A stretch of 64,000 nt of DNA from Azadirachta indica (taxonomy: Eukaryota > Streptophyta > Magnoliopsida > Sapindales > Meliaceae): positions 17,327,244 through 17,391,243 of the forward strand of contig CM040443.1 of assembly GCA_022749755.1 (NCBI GenBank), given 5' to 3'. The position numbers and the translations under genes were made by a program. The notes beneath the pieces were generated by a model, which did no database searches, was not told where the DNA came from, and saw nothing but the letters and a program-made list of their open reading frames with translations. Positions 48,540 to 61,300 of this stretch are shown here, piece by piece (the stretch's first letter is position 1; the number at the start of each line of letters is the position of its first letter).

Positions 48540-49759
48540 ACTGCTGCTAAGGCCATTCTTGACAGCTCTAAGATTGAGATGTTTGGAGGAAATCATTCTA
48601 AGCGATAGAGAGATCAAATATATGATACTATAGGTGTTCTCAACCTTACTGAATATCTAACACAACCACTACCAAATATTGCTTTAGAAAATTATCAAGC
48701 ATGTTAGGGGAAATAAGATATGTCGCAATGCAATTTTGAATACAATTTCTGATGAATTAAATGATGTAAATTCACTTTACATCAAAGCACAAGAAATTTA
48801 GGCATCACTGGAAAAGAAATATATGATCAAAGATGCTGGTGTCGAAAAATATGTCATTGCCAACTTCTTAGATTTCAAGGTGGTTGAAGATAAGCCAGTC
48901 ACTAGATGCTTGATTGAAAATTGCCTAATTCTTGGAAAGATTACATGAAGAGTAACAAACACAAGGAGAAAAAAATTAAAAAAAAATAAAAAAAGAATGT
49001 AATTATACACATTCGAATTGAAGAGAAGAATAGGATAAGGGAGCAAAAAGACAAGGCCAATATGGTCACTGTTGTAGTTTCTCAAGCAAATATGGTTGCT
49101 AAAGATGAAAATGATTGGATTATTGATTCTAGTGCTACCAAGCATATCTATAGGACTTAAAGCTCATTTTATGAGTATACTTTATGTTTCAAATATTAGA
49201 TACAAATTAAGTAAAGAAGAAGAACAAGTTTTCCTTGGAGATTCTGACTCTGCTCCAGTTGTGGGAAAAGGGAAAGTCTTTCTCAAGTTAACTTTTGGAA
49301 AGATTCTTTCCTTATGTAATGTGCTCCATGTTCAAAATATCATATACAAGTTAGTGTCTGTGTTTGTACTTGAAAAAGCAAACGTAAAAGTCCGGGGGAG
49401 AGTGAGGAGGGACAAGATTATGATGTCCAAGAATGGGTTATTCATTGGAAAAGGGTATTGTTCCAACGATTTGTTCAAGCTTAATGTACTTGATACAATA
49501 ATTAATAAAAATGCTTCTACTTTTTGCTTATGTTGTAGCCTTTGTTGATTTATGACATAGTAGGTTAGGTTATGTAAATTTTTCAAATTTGAAGAAAATG
49601 AAAAGTGATGGCTTATTAAATATAGATGCTTTAAACATCAATAAATGTGATACTTGTGTTGAAACAAATTTCATCAAGATAACAAATAATATTTTATGAA
49701 TAAAGAACTTGAATTACTTAATGTCATTCATAGTGATCTTGGTGATCATAAACAAACTA
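48540..49759 (+). pseudogene. Ty1/copia pseudogene 2, cut by a chromovirus
   Basis: Close relative of the copia at 44880. Shared blocks include the gag segment around CAATGCAATTTTGAATACAA (44992 and 48735), the AKHIY region (49085-49160, here ENDWIIDSSATKHIY), SEEEKQVF/KEEEQVFLGD, and FIGKGYCSNDLFKLNVLD (49441-49494). It is shorter by several deletions and full of stops. It ends within the GAG-pre-integrase/integrase boundary (ELLNVIHSDLGDH) at 49759, where the chromovirus LTR begins. Confidence 0.85.
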
Positions 49760-50088
49760 TGATGACACGTGCCACTGTTGATAGGACTGTTCATGCCAAT
49801 GCTGGAATGTGGATGAACTTTGTTAATTTATTTTCATTCAGTAAATCCATGATGTGCTAATATTTTAGCCTTAGTGGTGGGGTAGTTATATGTGTTCCAT
49901 TTATGCTAGTATTTAGCTATAGTAGGGCACTTTTGTTTCACTTTTCCATTTCCTATATTTCTAGTATTGATTGTTTTTTAGACTATTATATATAGCCAGG
50001 AAATTCTTAAATAAAGAAAGCAGAAAAGAATTCCAATTCTTCTACTCTTATGCTTCATTTCTTATTCCTTACTAAATTCTACGTTTCA
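49760..50088 (+). repeat. Chromovirus 5' LTR
   Basis: 329 bp from TGATGACACGTGCC to CTACGTTTCA. It has a TATATATA box at about 49987-49994 and is followed after one base by the primer-binding site. The start is inferred from TG and from the 3' LTR, so it may be off by a few bases. Confidence 0.8.
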
Positions 50089-50089
50089 G

Positions 50090-50105
50090 TGGTATTAGAG
50101 CGTGG
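50090..50105 (+). other. Primer-binding site, initiator tRNA-Met
   Basis: TGGTATTAGAGCGTGG resembles the common plant TGGTATCAGAGC site complementary to the tRNA-iMet 3' end, one base after the LTR. Confidence 0.75.
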
Positions 50106-50116
50106 TTTTGATTGTG

Positions 50117-52247
50117 GAAACTCGTGGCAAAACAAATGTGAAGTTTCATAATAATGTTAGTGAAATCCTAACACGACATGAGTCAAGCTTCGACCAGGTT
50201 AATGCTGCCTTACAAACTGTATTTACTGGGCTTCAAGCCTTGCGAGCTTCTTGAAATTCACATCCTAGCCATCCCAAAATCAACCTATTAGCCACAGAAG
50301 AGTCTTCACGTTCACAAATACTACTCATTTTAACACCAGCAATGACCATCACCATCATCACCTCAAATTGTCTTTCCCAAAGTTTAGCGGTGATGATCCA
50401 ACTGGTTGGGTCTACAAAGTGGAACAATATTTTGATTTTCAAAATATGGCATCTGAACAACAAGTTTAGCTAACATCCTTCCATTTAGAAGGCATCACCT
50501 TACAATGGCATCGATGGTTAACAAAATTTCATAGACCACTTACATGGGATGAGTTCACTAAAGTTGTCTTCTCCGTTTTGGTCCAACTGATTACAAAGAC
50601 CCATCGAAGCTCTAACTAGGCTTAAAAAAACCTTAACTGTTATAGTTTATCAATAAGCCTTTGAAAAGCTTTCCCATTGAGTCAATGGTCTACCCGAAAA
50701 TTTTCTTATTGGTTGTTTTATTACAGGACTTCGAGATGACATTCATCTAGATGTGAAAATTAAACAACCCAGCACTTTGGCACATATAATAGGAGTTGCT
50801 GACTAATCAAGTAACGAAATAAATTATAAAGGAAATATAGCTAACCATTTCACTCTAACTAGCTTCAATGGTACCAAAGGCGAACCTTAACCCAACAGTT
50901 GGTGTCCTAGGCCTTCTACCCATCCAACGTGTGAATCCAAGTACTACTCTGACAACATTCTGTCAAATCACTAATCAAGAGATAGGAGAACATTGAGAGA
51001 AGGGCTTATGTTACTATTGAGATGAAAAGTTCACTTTGAGCCATTGATGTGAATGTCCACAATTATTCATGATTGAAGATTCTCTATAGTCAAGCCTCGA
51101 TGATGATAACAATGCACAACAAGAACTAGAGAGCCAAGAAGAAATTCCTAAAATTTATTTTCATGCAATTGTAGTAACCAATCATCCATAAAATATACGT
51201 GTCTTAGGCAAGTTGAAAAACAACAATTTAACTGTGCTTATAGATAACAGTAGCACTTACAATTTCATTGATCAAGCCGTAGTCACTAAGTATGGTTACC
51301 TGTGATTTGGAACAAGAAGTTTCAAGTTATGGTGGCTAACCGAGAAAAGATAGAATATGCTAGGTAGTGTCTTACCATCGCCATGCAAGGTCATTCTGTC
51401 ATAACAGACTACTATGTTCTTCCTATCGCGGCATGTCAACTAGTTTTAGGTGTACAATGGTTAGAAACTCTCGAACCTATCAAGACAGATTACAAGCCAC
51501 TAACTATGACTTTCAAAGTTGGACGAGTTTCTTACACTTTTTAGGGATTGAGGCGTGTTGGCATTGACGCTTTGACAAACAAAGAATTCAATAGCTTACA
51601 AGGTATTGGTTTCTTCTTCTAAATCATTCCATTTATTAATGGCATCCACCCAAACACATATCCACTTGACATGGCGTGTCTCCTAGCTGACTTTCCCCAA
51701 GTATTTGATCCACACACTATTTTACCTCCAAAATGTTCACATGACCACCACATTCCCTTACAACCAAATGCCAAACCTATAAGTGTGGACCATACCTTAT
51801 TAACAAAAGCTGAAATAGAGAAGACACTGAAGGAGCTTATGCAGTTTAAGTTAATACAACCAAGTAATAACCCATTTTCATCACCAGTTTTGTTAATAAA
51901 AAAGGTCAACGGTGATTAGGGGTTTTGTGTAGATTATCAAGCTTTGAACAATATCATAATCAAAGATAAATACCTAATTCTTGTGATTGACAAGCTTGTA
52001 GATGAGCTTTATAAAGCTAAATTCTTCTCCAAGTTGGATTTACGGGCTGGCTATCACTAAATTCGAATGCAAGAGGAAAACATTCCAAAAATGGCTTTTC
52101 GGACAACGAAGTGCCTTACGAGTTTTGGCCTTATAAATGCACATGCAACTTTTCAAAGTTTAATGAATGAACTTTTTCGTCCTTATCTCCAAAAGTTTAT
52201 TTTGGTCTTCTTCGACGATATTCTGGTGTACTCACAATCCTAGTAAG
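50117..52247 (+). pseudogene. Chromovirus gag, protease and RT (first part)
   Basis: Gag: VETRGKTNVKFHNNVSEIL, RHESSFDQVNAALQT, then KFSGDDPTGWVYKVEQYFDF and LEGITLQWHRWLTKF (Retrotrans_gag). The GCFITGLRDDIHLDVKIKQP segment follows near 50720. Protease: VLIDNSSTYNFIDQ at 51233-51275, where the usual D-S-G triad reads D-N-S, so it should be inactive. [51 protein letters not shown], then LVFFDDILVYSQS with an intact FDD at 52201-52235. The frame is interrupted in many places. The hAT insertion is 13 bp after this point. Confidence 0.88.
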
Positions 52248-52255
52248 ATCATCTC
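52248..52255. repeat. hAT target-site duplication, left
   Basis: ATCATCTC, repeated exactly at 57516-57523. Removing the element and one copy restores the RT frame across the junction. Confidence 0.92.
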
Positions 52256-55200
52256 TAGGGATGGCAATAGGTCGAGGATGGGTCAGAGATATCACCGATT
52301 TAGGCTGGGGATCCCCGCTGGCCCTTAACTCCAAATTTAACCACTGCTTGACAAAAAAATTAAAATTAAAATTAAAAATAAAGTAAAATTGTTGTAGGTA
52401 TTAGAAATAAACTATACCTAAAACTTAATGAAAGGTTAATATAACACTTGCCACTACACCTCTTATATTTTGTTAATATAATATGTAAATAAAGGATATA
52501 TAAATAAAATGCATATTAAATTTATATTATTACATTGAATTAATATTTTGAATATAAAATAAATTATGTTCCAATTATATAAGTACATAAATTTAACATT
52601 TCTATTATTATTATTTAATTGGACATGGATGTATATATATATATATATATATGAAAGTGCAAAGCCATGAATATTTTCTTTTCAATTATTGTAATTTGAC
52701 ATGTAATTATCAGGTTTACAATGAAATATGCCATAAGCCAAACCAGAATCATGTAAAAATTGCATTCAACACAGAATCATGAGAAAATTACATCCTTAGG
52801 TAGGAAGCATGGCGCGAGCACACCATGTTTGCTGCGTAAGGATGCAAAAAATTGCATTAGTAATCAATTACTTCGCAACAAGCATGGCACAGGCGCACGA
52901 GGGCACCGTGCGACCGCGCCATCCTTGCTACCAAACGTCCATTATTTTCTATTTCTAGTCTTTGCGATAGCTTATTTCATCTATCCACTAGAAAATTATG
53001 CAACTATACCATAGTTATTCATCATCAAGAACCACTAAGCATCTAAAAGAAAGGGTAATATTATCAATTGCTAATTATCATCACCATGTAACCAAAAACT
53101 GCATGCAATAACCAAAGCATGATGAACATGAATTTGACACATAGCCTTACATGCATGGGTTAATTGTAAAATGAAATTTCTGATAAACAAATAAATATAA
53201 ACCATTGAAATTAATTACAAATAGAAAGAACAATAGAATATAAAAGCAAGAGATAGTAGCTTGTCAAAAGGCAATATATATATATATAATAGAACTACGT
53301 ACTTGATCAAAACAAATAACTATAAAAACAACGAGTATATTGCTAGTCAACCATCTTCCTAAGACTTTGTAACACTTTCATTGGTCAAAACCAAATTATA
53401 TTGCAAGTATAGAAGCAAGTACATTATTGAACAAATCAACAAGTCCAAATATTTGGGTGTTTGCACAAATTCTTCATCTTGTTTCATCAACCTATGAAGT
53501 GTAAAAAAAAAATACATAAGCAAAAGTATCAATTATCAATTTTGAAATTCAACTATTATAAATAAATTTTTCTCTTCAAAATCTTCAACATCGCCTTGCA
53601 TAAACGTGCTAGTGACATCTTCAATGGAAGTTAAAATGGGTTTGTCATCTATTTCAAAAAAAATAAATAAATAAATAGAAAATAATCTATAAAATCATAA
53701 AACACCAAAAATTTGGATATAAAATACTTCATATCTTTATGTAACCAACTTTAAGTATACATCAAAGTCTCTATTGTATCGAGATGTAGTCTACTACAAT
53801 GTGAGCTCAAACTCTACTACCCGTACTGAATGCAAACTCAAAAGCAAATATGGACACTGAGATTGCCAATATATCTTTAGCAATCTTCGATAACAAAGGA
53901 TATTTATATTGACTCAAATTCCACCAACTCAAGATATCAAAACCATCAAAATCAACTAACATCCCATCATCTAAATATAACTGAAGCTCACTCTTTTTAT
54001 GGTCAATCACCTAAGAATCCACAAAATTTCTAAACCTCAATCTATGCGCAGTTTGTTTCTCAGTAGAAGGCACTAAAGTATGAGAGATAGAATGTGAGGT
54101 ACTACTAACACTAACACTAGAACTAGAAATAGCAGAATACTCATGTAATTTAAACTTTAATTCATAATCTTTAATCAAATCAAAATAAAGATTACGAATT
54201 CTCTCAATTTGAAATGCTGAGGCATATAGTATACCATAGGAAAAACAGTACTCAATCATTTTCATCTTAAATCTCAAATATAACATGGTGGCTACCGTTA
54301 AAATCCCATGAACATCCTTCTAATATTTTTCAAATTTACCTATCATGATTGTTGTCATTTTCCTAATATCTTCATAGGAAGAATCAAGCCACTCATTCAA
54401 TAACAACCTAATTTCGCAAATGTGCACAAAAAACAAATTAGAAGTTGGGTATTTTGTACTTGAAAATATTTGTGTGACATCATAAAATGGCTTCAAATTA
54501 TTTGCTAATACTTGAGCCAACTCTCACTCTTGCTCACTTGGCAAACTTCTATATTGTGTCTTAAGCAACTTTAATCTACTAAACACAGCTTTATCTTCTA
54601 AGGCAACAAAAATCATCAAATAAGTAGAATTCCACCTAATTGCACAATCAAATACCAACTCCCTAGTACATGGAATGTTTAATCTACAATTAACTTCATC
54701 AAAATTTTCTCTTCTTTTAGCTGTAGTTCTCCAACATGAAACGCTCTCACAAATTTTAAAAATTGTACTACCAATGATAGACAAACCATCCTTAACAATC
54801 AGATTTAAAATGTGGGTAGTACAACGAATATGAAATAACCTCCCACTCATTATCAAGTCACTCTTATCAAGTTTCTCCAACAAAAATAAAGTCATGCGAT
54901 CATTAGTAGAACAATTATCGACAGATAAAGCAGATATCCTTCAATCCATATTCAGATCCATTAAAGCATTAAACAACACATCACATAACACTTCGCTGGT
55001 ATATGGACATTTGACATACATAAACCTATACACATAAAAGCATTAAAAAAACCTTTAGTTATTAGTATAATGAAAAATAAATCAATAAAATCAAGTTTTA
55101 TATTTATATAAAAAAATTACTTCAATATTTTCCCATGCATGACCAAGAATCATCAATAAAATGGCCGGTAATTGCCATGTATCCCATTGTTTGTAATCCA

Positions 55201-57515
55201 CATGTTTGTTGTGATAGTTACTTTACTCTTACTCTGCTCAAAAATACTTAACACTTTAGCCCTCTCCAATTGGTACATCTCTATAATATCATTTTTAATT
55301 GTGTTACGGGACACACAATTAAACATAGTATTAAGAGATTCTAGCGTCTTTCTAAAATACTCGTGATCCACACAACTAAAAGGATACTCATGTATAATGA
55401 TCAATTTAGCAATCATTTCTCTAGTCAGATTAGGATCAAAAGTAAACATATCTAATTTAGAATTTCCTTGATCATCCTTCACCACCTTCAACTTCTTTGA
55501 ATAACTAGTTATTTCTTTTTGTTTTCGCATGATACATGTCTTCATATGATCATGCAAATGTCTTGTACCATCTTTAGCTCGTGCCACCAACTTACTTTTA
55601 CAATACTTGCATACCGCCTTTCTAATCCCATCACTATCAATTCTATCAAAATGTTCCCATACAATAAACCTGAACCTTCATTTACCTTTTGTAACATTAC
55701 CATCGTCTATTATATCATCACCTATAATATCTGCTAATTGAGGTGCATTACTTGATGCCATTTCCTACAAAACAAAATTTAATGTACATGAAATTGTCAA
55801 TACAAGGTCAACATTTTATTTATTTTAATTAAGCATGCACAAGAGAAAAGGAAGAGAATAATATTAATGAGCTAATAAAACAATTGATTAAAAAGCTTTA
55901 GAGGTTTTATGATCCTAATTTAGGTCACATTACGCATGATGGAATTGAAGCTATAAATTATAAAGTGGTTAAGGTGATAAATGAGGTTGGTAAGCCAAGA
56001 TCTTTTATTATTTAATGATGCTATAGGAGCTGACACTGTAGTGCATATATATAAATAATAACATTATGTATGTAGCCAAGGCAACAGAGGTAAATTGGAA
56101 TATATGCTAATTATGATTACTTGCTAATCAGTAATGAGAAAGGTTAATTAAAATAAAAGCTACAGCACATTCAGCTGTTGTTGCTTAGCTTGCCTTGGCT
56201 TGTTTGAATTTGTATTCTATAAGTAAAGAATCTTCCATGCTTTTGTTTACTTTTCAAATTAATCCATGGTTGCTTTAATAAAATTACCGCTAGTTTGACC
56301 TGAAATGCTTATTTTAAGATCATCATCAATTTAAAAGTTACAATTGTAAGGTTAAAGTGGGGTTCAAACTATTGGATACAAAATAGAAGTGGAACCCACT
56401 ATGACAACAAGACTACACTAAAAAAATTTTCCCCAAATTTAAGATTTAATAATATAAAAAAACTTTCAAAGAAGCAGACAAAGAAAAATATATGTGGAGA
56501 AATAAAAGTGGCAAACTCAACAGAGAAAGTGAAAGAAACTAACGTACAGAGAAAAAAAAGTAGCAGACGTAGGTCGCAGCAACGGAGGAGCAGCTGTGCA
56601 CGAACCGTGAAGACTGAAGAGAGAACAGTTGCCACTACACCACTCTTAGCTTGTTTATATAAATTCATACATGAAATATATTTTTCTTTGTCACTGTCTA
56701 GTTTTAAACAATGTGTTCAACTTTTGAGGATAATTGTCACAGTTTAACATTAAGTAAATAATTTAAATTATATATGAGTAATTATAAATATTAAATTTAA
56801 ATTATTTTAAATTAAAAATTATTTCACTTATATCTAATATAAAATTTTTAAAATAAAGAGTATATTGAAAAAAATTTCAAATATCACCAAAAACTTTTTT
56901 AAAGTATTAAATTTAATGTCTTAATTATATACGTAAAGTATTTAACAAAAATTATCTTCTATGATTATCAATTTTTAATTTGTTATTAAAAAATATATTA
57001 TCAATTTTTAACCTTTATCATATATCATAACACAAATCATATTTTTACATGTTCTTAATAATAATTAAATTAATTATTTATATATGGAATCAGTATTTTA
57101 CATATCATCAAAATAATATAATAAAAATAAATATTTGATTTTTTAAAATTAATAATATGGTTGTATGAAGGAGTTAATTGATTATATTAAAAAATTATAA
57201 ACTTTTTTAAAGGACTTGTTTGATTAAAATGAGAACTATAAAACTTTTATAATTATTTATTAAATAAAATAGATATTTACATAATTAACTAAATTGATTT
57301 ACTGTTTACAATTGTTCTTTTGCAGCGGGAAAACGGGTCAGGCTGAGGGATGGAAACCTTTCCCTATCCCAACTCGATTTTGAAATGGGGATAAAAATTA
57401 ATCCCCAAATCCAAGCCGTCCCCTATTTTTTAGGTATTAACCTTTCCTAATCTTCGACTCGAATAAGTTGAGCCCCTTAGGGCCGTCGACCCTACGAAAA
57501 TTTTTGCCATCCCTA
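52256..57515 (-). mobile_element. hAT (Ac-like) DNA transposon, about 5.3 kb
   Basis: Terminal inverted repeats are TAGGGATGGCAA at the left and TTTTGCCATCCCTA at the right, with a perfect 8-bp target duplication ATCATCTC. Inside is a minus-strand hAT transposase pseudogene. The right third (56780-57300) is AT-rich and includes an inverted copy of the repeat found twice at 58.5-61.3 kb. The left third has TA microsatellites (52631-52652 and 53274-53288) and no gene. Confidence 0.93.
53740..55761 (-). pseudogene. hAT transposase (BED finger, RNase H-like core, hATC)
   Basis: Start Met at 55761 (MASSNAPQLADIIGDD), TGA after 22 codons. Then a BED zinc finger (WEHFDRIDSDGIRKAVCKYC with HLHDHMKTC), a helical region with MIAKLIIIHEYPFSCVDH, and the catalytic-core start TITTNMWITNN. 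A frameshift near 55175 leads to MAITGHFIDDSWS. A short AT-rich interval at 55025-55110 may be an intron. Then RFMYVKCPYTSEVLC, LSVDNCSTNDRMT, RCTTHILNLIVKDGL, FDCAIRWNSTYLMI, and the hATC dimerisation domain LVDFDGFDILSWWNL with YPLLSKIAKDILAISVS at the end. It resembles RICESLEEPER/DAYSLEEPER-type transposases. Several stops and the shift make it non-functional. Confidence 0.9.
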
Positions 57516-57523
57516 ATCATCTC
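57516..57523. repeat. hAT target-site duplication, right
   Basis: ATCATCTC, the exact match of 52248-52255. Chromovirus RT sequence resumes right after it. Confidence 0.92.
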
Positions 57524-58055
57524 TCACAAGTGCATACAGTTCAAGCAATCTTATCAACCAACAATTTATTTGCAAAAGAGTCAAAATGCAAGTTCGAAGT
57601 CTTGCTGGTTGAATACTTAAGCCACACTAGCTATTTCAGAGCAAGGAGTGGCTGACTCAACTAAAACACAAGCAGTCCTTGAGTGGCCTACACCAACGAC
57701 AGCGAAGGGAGTGTGTGGATTCCTTGGTTTAGCAGGCTACTACCGAGAGTTCATCCTTAACATTGGATGCATACCTACTCCTCTCTAATCATACTGTGTT
57801 GGTTTGTTAAGAAAGCTTTTGGGACCGATCACTCCGACCTCTAAGCAACTTCTGCCAATTGCAGCTGATTCTACCATTCTTCCACAACCTGAAGCCGTCT
57901 TAGATAAACGTGTCATTCGAAAAGGTAAATACCGTCCAAAGTCCGAGATCTCGGTTAAATGGAAAGGAGCACCAGCAGAAGATGCAACCTGGGAAAATAA
58001 GTGGTGCTTTGCCAAGACATATCCTGATTTTATCCTTGTGGAAAAGGATCTTTAA
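57524..58055 (+). pseudogene. Chromovirus RT end joined to chromodomain
   Basis: From 57524 RT continues (QVHTVQAILSTNNLFAKESKC, VEYLSHT, PTPTTAKGVCGFLGLAGYYREF). After FILNIGCI near 57775 the sequence jumps to the C-terminus of integrase, so RNase H and the integrase core have been deleted. The last 83-codon ORF (57804-58055) holds a chromodomain: VLDKRVIRKGKYRPKSEISV, KWKGAPAEDATWENKWCF, then YPDFILVEKDL. Chromodomains of this type steer integration towards particular chromatin. The aromatic cage looks only partly kept. Confidence 0.85.
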
Positions 58056-58236
58056 GCGGGGAGCAAATATACGCGACACTCTTCACAGGACTGTTCACGC
58101 CAATGCTGGAACGCAGATGAACTTTGTTAATTTATTTTCATTCAATAAATCCATGATGTGCTAATATTTTAGCCTTAGTGGTGGGGCACTTTTATTTCCT
58201 ACTTTTCCATTTCCCATATTTCTAGTATTGTTTGTT
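58056..58236 (+). repeat. Chromovirus polypurine tract and truncated 3' LTR
   Basis: GCGGGGAGC (58056-58064) follows the stop codon at once and is the expected polypurine tract. LTR sequence then runs from about 58069 and leaves the 5' LTR alignment at CTAGTATTG near 58236, so about half is missing. Confidence 0.8.
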
Positions 58237-58554
58237 TGTGAGAATAAAAATAAATTGATATCAAATAAAATAATCAAGTTATAATTAATGAATTTATTTG
58301 TTATAATAATACAGTGATATAAGATTAACCAAACAAAAATTTCTTAAAGAATTTCTTTTTATTTCAAATTTTATTTTCTCTTGTACCAAATAAAATATTT
58401 TTCTACAAAATTATCAAGAAATATTAAATTCTAATACTGATTAATTTAATATATTTTCTCTAACTTTTAATCAATTCTATTAAAAACTAGATGATAATTT
58501 ACTACTGTACTTATTTATTTTTTTTTATTTATATAGATTAATAGAGAAATTATA

Positions 58555-59665
58555 ATAAATATATCAATTAAATTTGATAGTTTACTCTAGCAAAAAGTTT
58601 ATGACAGGCATTATTTTTTATTAGGTGTCTCAATCAAATTGATGATTATTGTCAATTATCTTTTTTTAATAATTAATTTATAAAAATAAATATTTAGTTT
58701 TGTTATATTATTTTTTATGATAGTGAAATGGTAATTTAACGAATAAAAAATTAAATATTGATGATATATTTTTTAATAATAAATTAAAATTTGATAATTG
58801 TAGGGGCAAATTTTTTTTAAATACTTTAAATATGTCATCAAGTCAATAAATTTAATACTTTAAATATGTGTTTGTGATACTTGAAATTTTTATCAATATA
58901 ATCTTTATTTTTGAGAGATTTTGATTTAATTATCTATATATAATTTAAATTATTCACTAAATATTAAAAGGTAACAATTATGAGTAAAAATTAAATAGAT
59001 TTTTTTTAAACATTTTAAAATTAATTTTGGAAAGAAAATAATTATATATTCTATTCATATTTGTTTTATTAGAATTTAAAAATCATAATATTAAAACATA
59101 TTTATTTTTCCTTTAAATAATTACAAACAAAATTGTTATAATAAATATATTTTTAAATAATTGTTAAAGATAAAATTATGATTAGGTAGTATTTGTTTTT
59201 TTTTTTTTTTCAATATGATTGAAATCTGAATCTCATTGATATGTTTATTTTTCTACCTTCAATGTTTAATATAAATACTAAGTTATTTACTTTTTTAAAA
59301 ATAAAAATCTGAAATTTATATATTGATATATATGTTCTAAAAATCTTAAACCAATTTATTAAATTGTTAATATATATAAATATTAAATAATAAATTAAGA
59401 ATATTATTAAAAATAAAATATTTAAATTATTCAGACCACTCATTCATATTTAAATTGAAATTTTTAATTTAATTATGTTAATATGTTTTTAATAAAAACT
59501 CATACATAAGTTAAAAAAGCAAACGATTTTTAAATATTTTAATAATTATATTTAAATTTCATTCAAAAAAATAAATAAATTTTTAAATTATATAATTATT
59601 TCATATTAATAATAATAATTTTAAAATAATTAAATATTTATTTTGTATTAAATATATTTTATTTA
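58555..59665. repeat. AT-rich dispersed repeat (family C), copy 1
   Basis: About 1.1 kb, matching 60160-61300 in direct orientation with frequent substitutions and indels. Diagnostic blocks are ATCAATTAAATTTGATA, TTATGATAGTGAAATGG, AATATTGATGATATATTTTT and AAATTTAATACTTTAAATA. No coding capacity and no clear terminal repeats seen. Confidence 0.75.
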
Positions 59666-60159
59666 TATATTTTAATGAATAGGTAAGATTAGTCTAATAA
59701 CAAGATCGTTGTTCACCTTTCTTTTTCTTTTTTTTTTTTTTTCTTAAGATCTTATGTTCGAGTTTACAAAATTGTAATATTTTTTTTATTGAACATCAAA
59801 TCTAGGTCAAAATGGGTTCGGGCCCATGTGAATCCAAGACTTTTTCTTCTAATCCCCTCTTTTGTTACGCACCAAGTGTTCTACTCGTGGCCTAAAATTA
59901 TTTTTCTCTATCGTTTCTCCTTCAATCTATCTTCACAATAGCCACCACGCTGGGTTCAGTCTCTTTCCCGGTCAAACAGATATTTTGCAAGAGCAATTTA
60001 TTAACAATTACAGTATAGCGCCTAGTTTTTATCATTTAGATGCAGAAAACTGAGGAATAATTGCAGTTTTACCCCTATATTTATCATCTAGGTCCCAATA
60101 TTTTGTCTCCTAGCACTGATAGCATTTATCTGTCAGACCCCAAAATCATTCCAATGTAT
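59666..60159. other. Spacer between family C copies; possible SINE-like remnant
   Basis: No gene. The segment 59690-59780 has TTAGTCTAATAACAAGATCG and TCTTATGTTCGAGTTT around a T-rich run. TTCGAGTT resembles a polymerase III B box, so it could be a tRNA-derived SINE remnant, but no A box of good quality or target duplication was found. The 63-codon ORF at 59862-60053 has no recognisable domain. Confidence 0.25.
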
Positions 60160-61300
60160 AAATATACCAATTAAATTTGATATTTTATTTTAACAAACTT
60201 TTTATAACCGGTGTTATTTTTGTAAAGTGTATCAATCAAATTGATGATTGCTGTCAATTATTTATTTTTTTATAATTAATTTATAAAAAAAATATTTATT
60301 TTTGTTATATTAATTTTTATGATAGTGAAATAGTGCTTTAACATATAAAAAATTAAATATTGATGATATATTTTTTAATAATAAATTAAAATTTAATAAT
60401 TATAGGAGTTAATTTTTGTTAAATACTTTAAATATATAATCAAGTTAATAAATTTAATACTTTAAATATGTTTTTGTGGTACTTGAGATTTTTATCAATA
60501 TAATATTTATTTTTGGGAATTTTCTATTATATATAATAATAATAATTCTTTAATATAAAATAATTTAGATTTAATTATCTATACATAATTTAAATTATTG
60601 ATTTAATGTTAAATAATAACTAGTATAAGTAAAAATTAAATACAGTTTTTGAAACATTTTAAAATTAATTTTTGAAAGAAAATAATTATATTTCTAATCA
60701 AATTTATTTTATTACAATTTAAAAATTATAATATTAAAACATAATTATTTTTCCTTCAAATAATTATAATAAAAATATTTTTAAGTAATTGTTAAAGATA
60801 AAATTACGGTTAGATAGTACTTGTTTTTCTTTTGGTTTGAACATGACTGAAATTTAAATTTAACTGAAATCTGAATCTCATTAATATATTTATTTTTCTA
60901 CCTTAAATGTTTAAATATAAATATTAAGTTATTTATTTTTTAAAAATAAAAAATTTAAAATTCATATATTGACATATATGTCTTAAAATAATATATTAAA
61001 TTGTTTATATATATAAATATTAAATAATAAACTAAGAGTATTATTGACAAATAAAATATTTAAATTATTCAAACGTTTACTCATTCATATTTAAATTAAA
61101 ATTTTTAATTTAATTATATTAATATATTTTTAAAAAAATTCATATATAAGTTTAAAAAATAAATAGTTTATAAACATTTTAATAATTATATTTAAACTTT
61201 AGATAGAAAAATAAGCAGATCCTTAAATTCTATAATTATTTTATATCAATAATAACAATTTAAAAATAATTAAATATTTATTTATATTAAATATATTTTA
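60160..61300. repeat. AT-rich dispersed repeat (family C), copy 2
   Basis: Direct repeat of 58555-59665, offset by about 1.6 kb. A third, inverted copy of part of it (blocks around TTTGTTAAATACTTTA) lies inside the hAT element at about 56790-57010. Confidence 0.75.

Larger units (their letters stand above)
49760..58236 (+). mobile_element. Chromodomain Ty3/gypsy element (chromovirus), interrupted by hAT
   Basis: 5' LTR 49760-50088, tRNA-Met primer-binding site, gag, protease, RT up to 52247, then the nested hAT (52256-57515). RT resumes at 57524, a deletion removes RNase H and most of integrase, and a chromodomain, polypurine tract and truncated 3' LTR follow (58069-58236). The LTR halves match closely (GGACTGTTCA, ATGAACTTTGTTAATTTATT, AGCCTTAGTGGTGGGG). 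It is inserted in copia pseudogene 2. Confidence 0.88.

Noticed and set aside
48798..49145. 115-residue minus-strand ORF
   Set aside because: It is antisense to copia gag and protease homology on the plus strand, and shows no domain of its own.
56399..56668. 89-residue minus-strand ORF and overlapping plus-strand ORF upstream of the hAT transposase
   Set aside because: No domain, no conserved motif, lies in the non-coding part of the hAT element between transposase start and terminal repeat.
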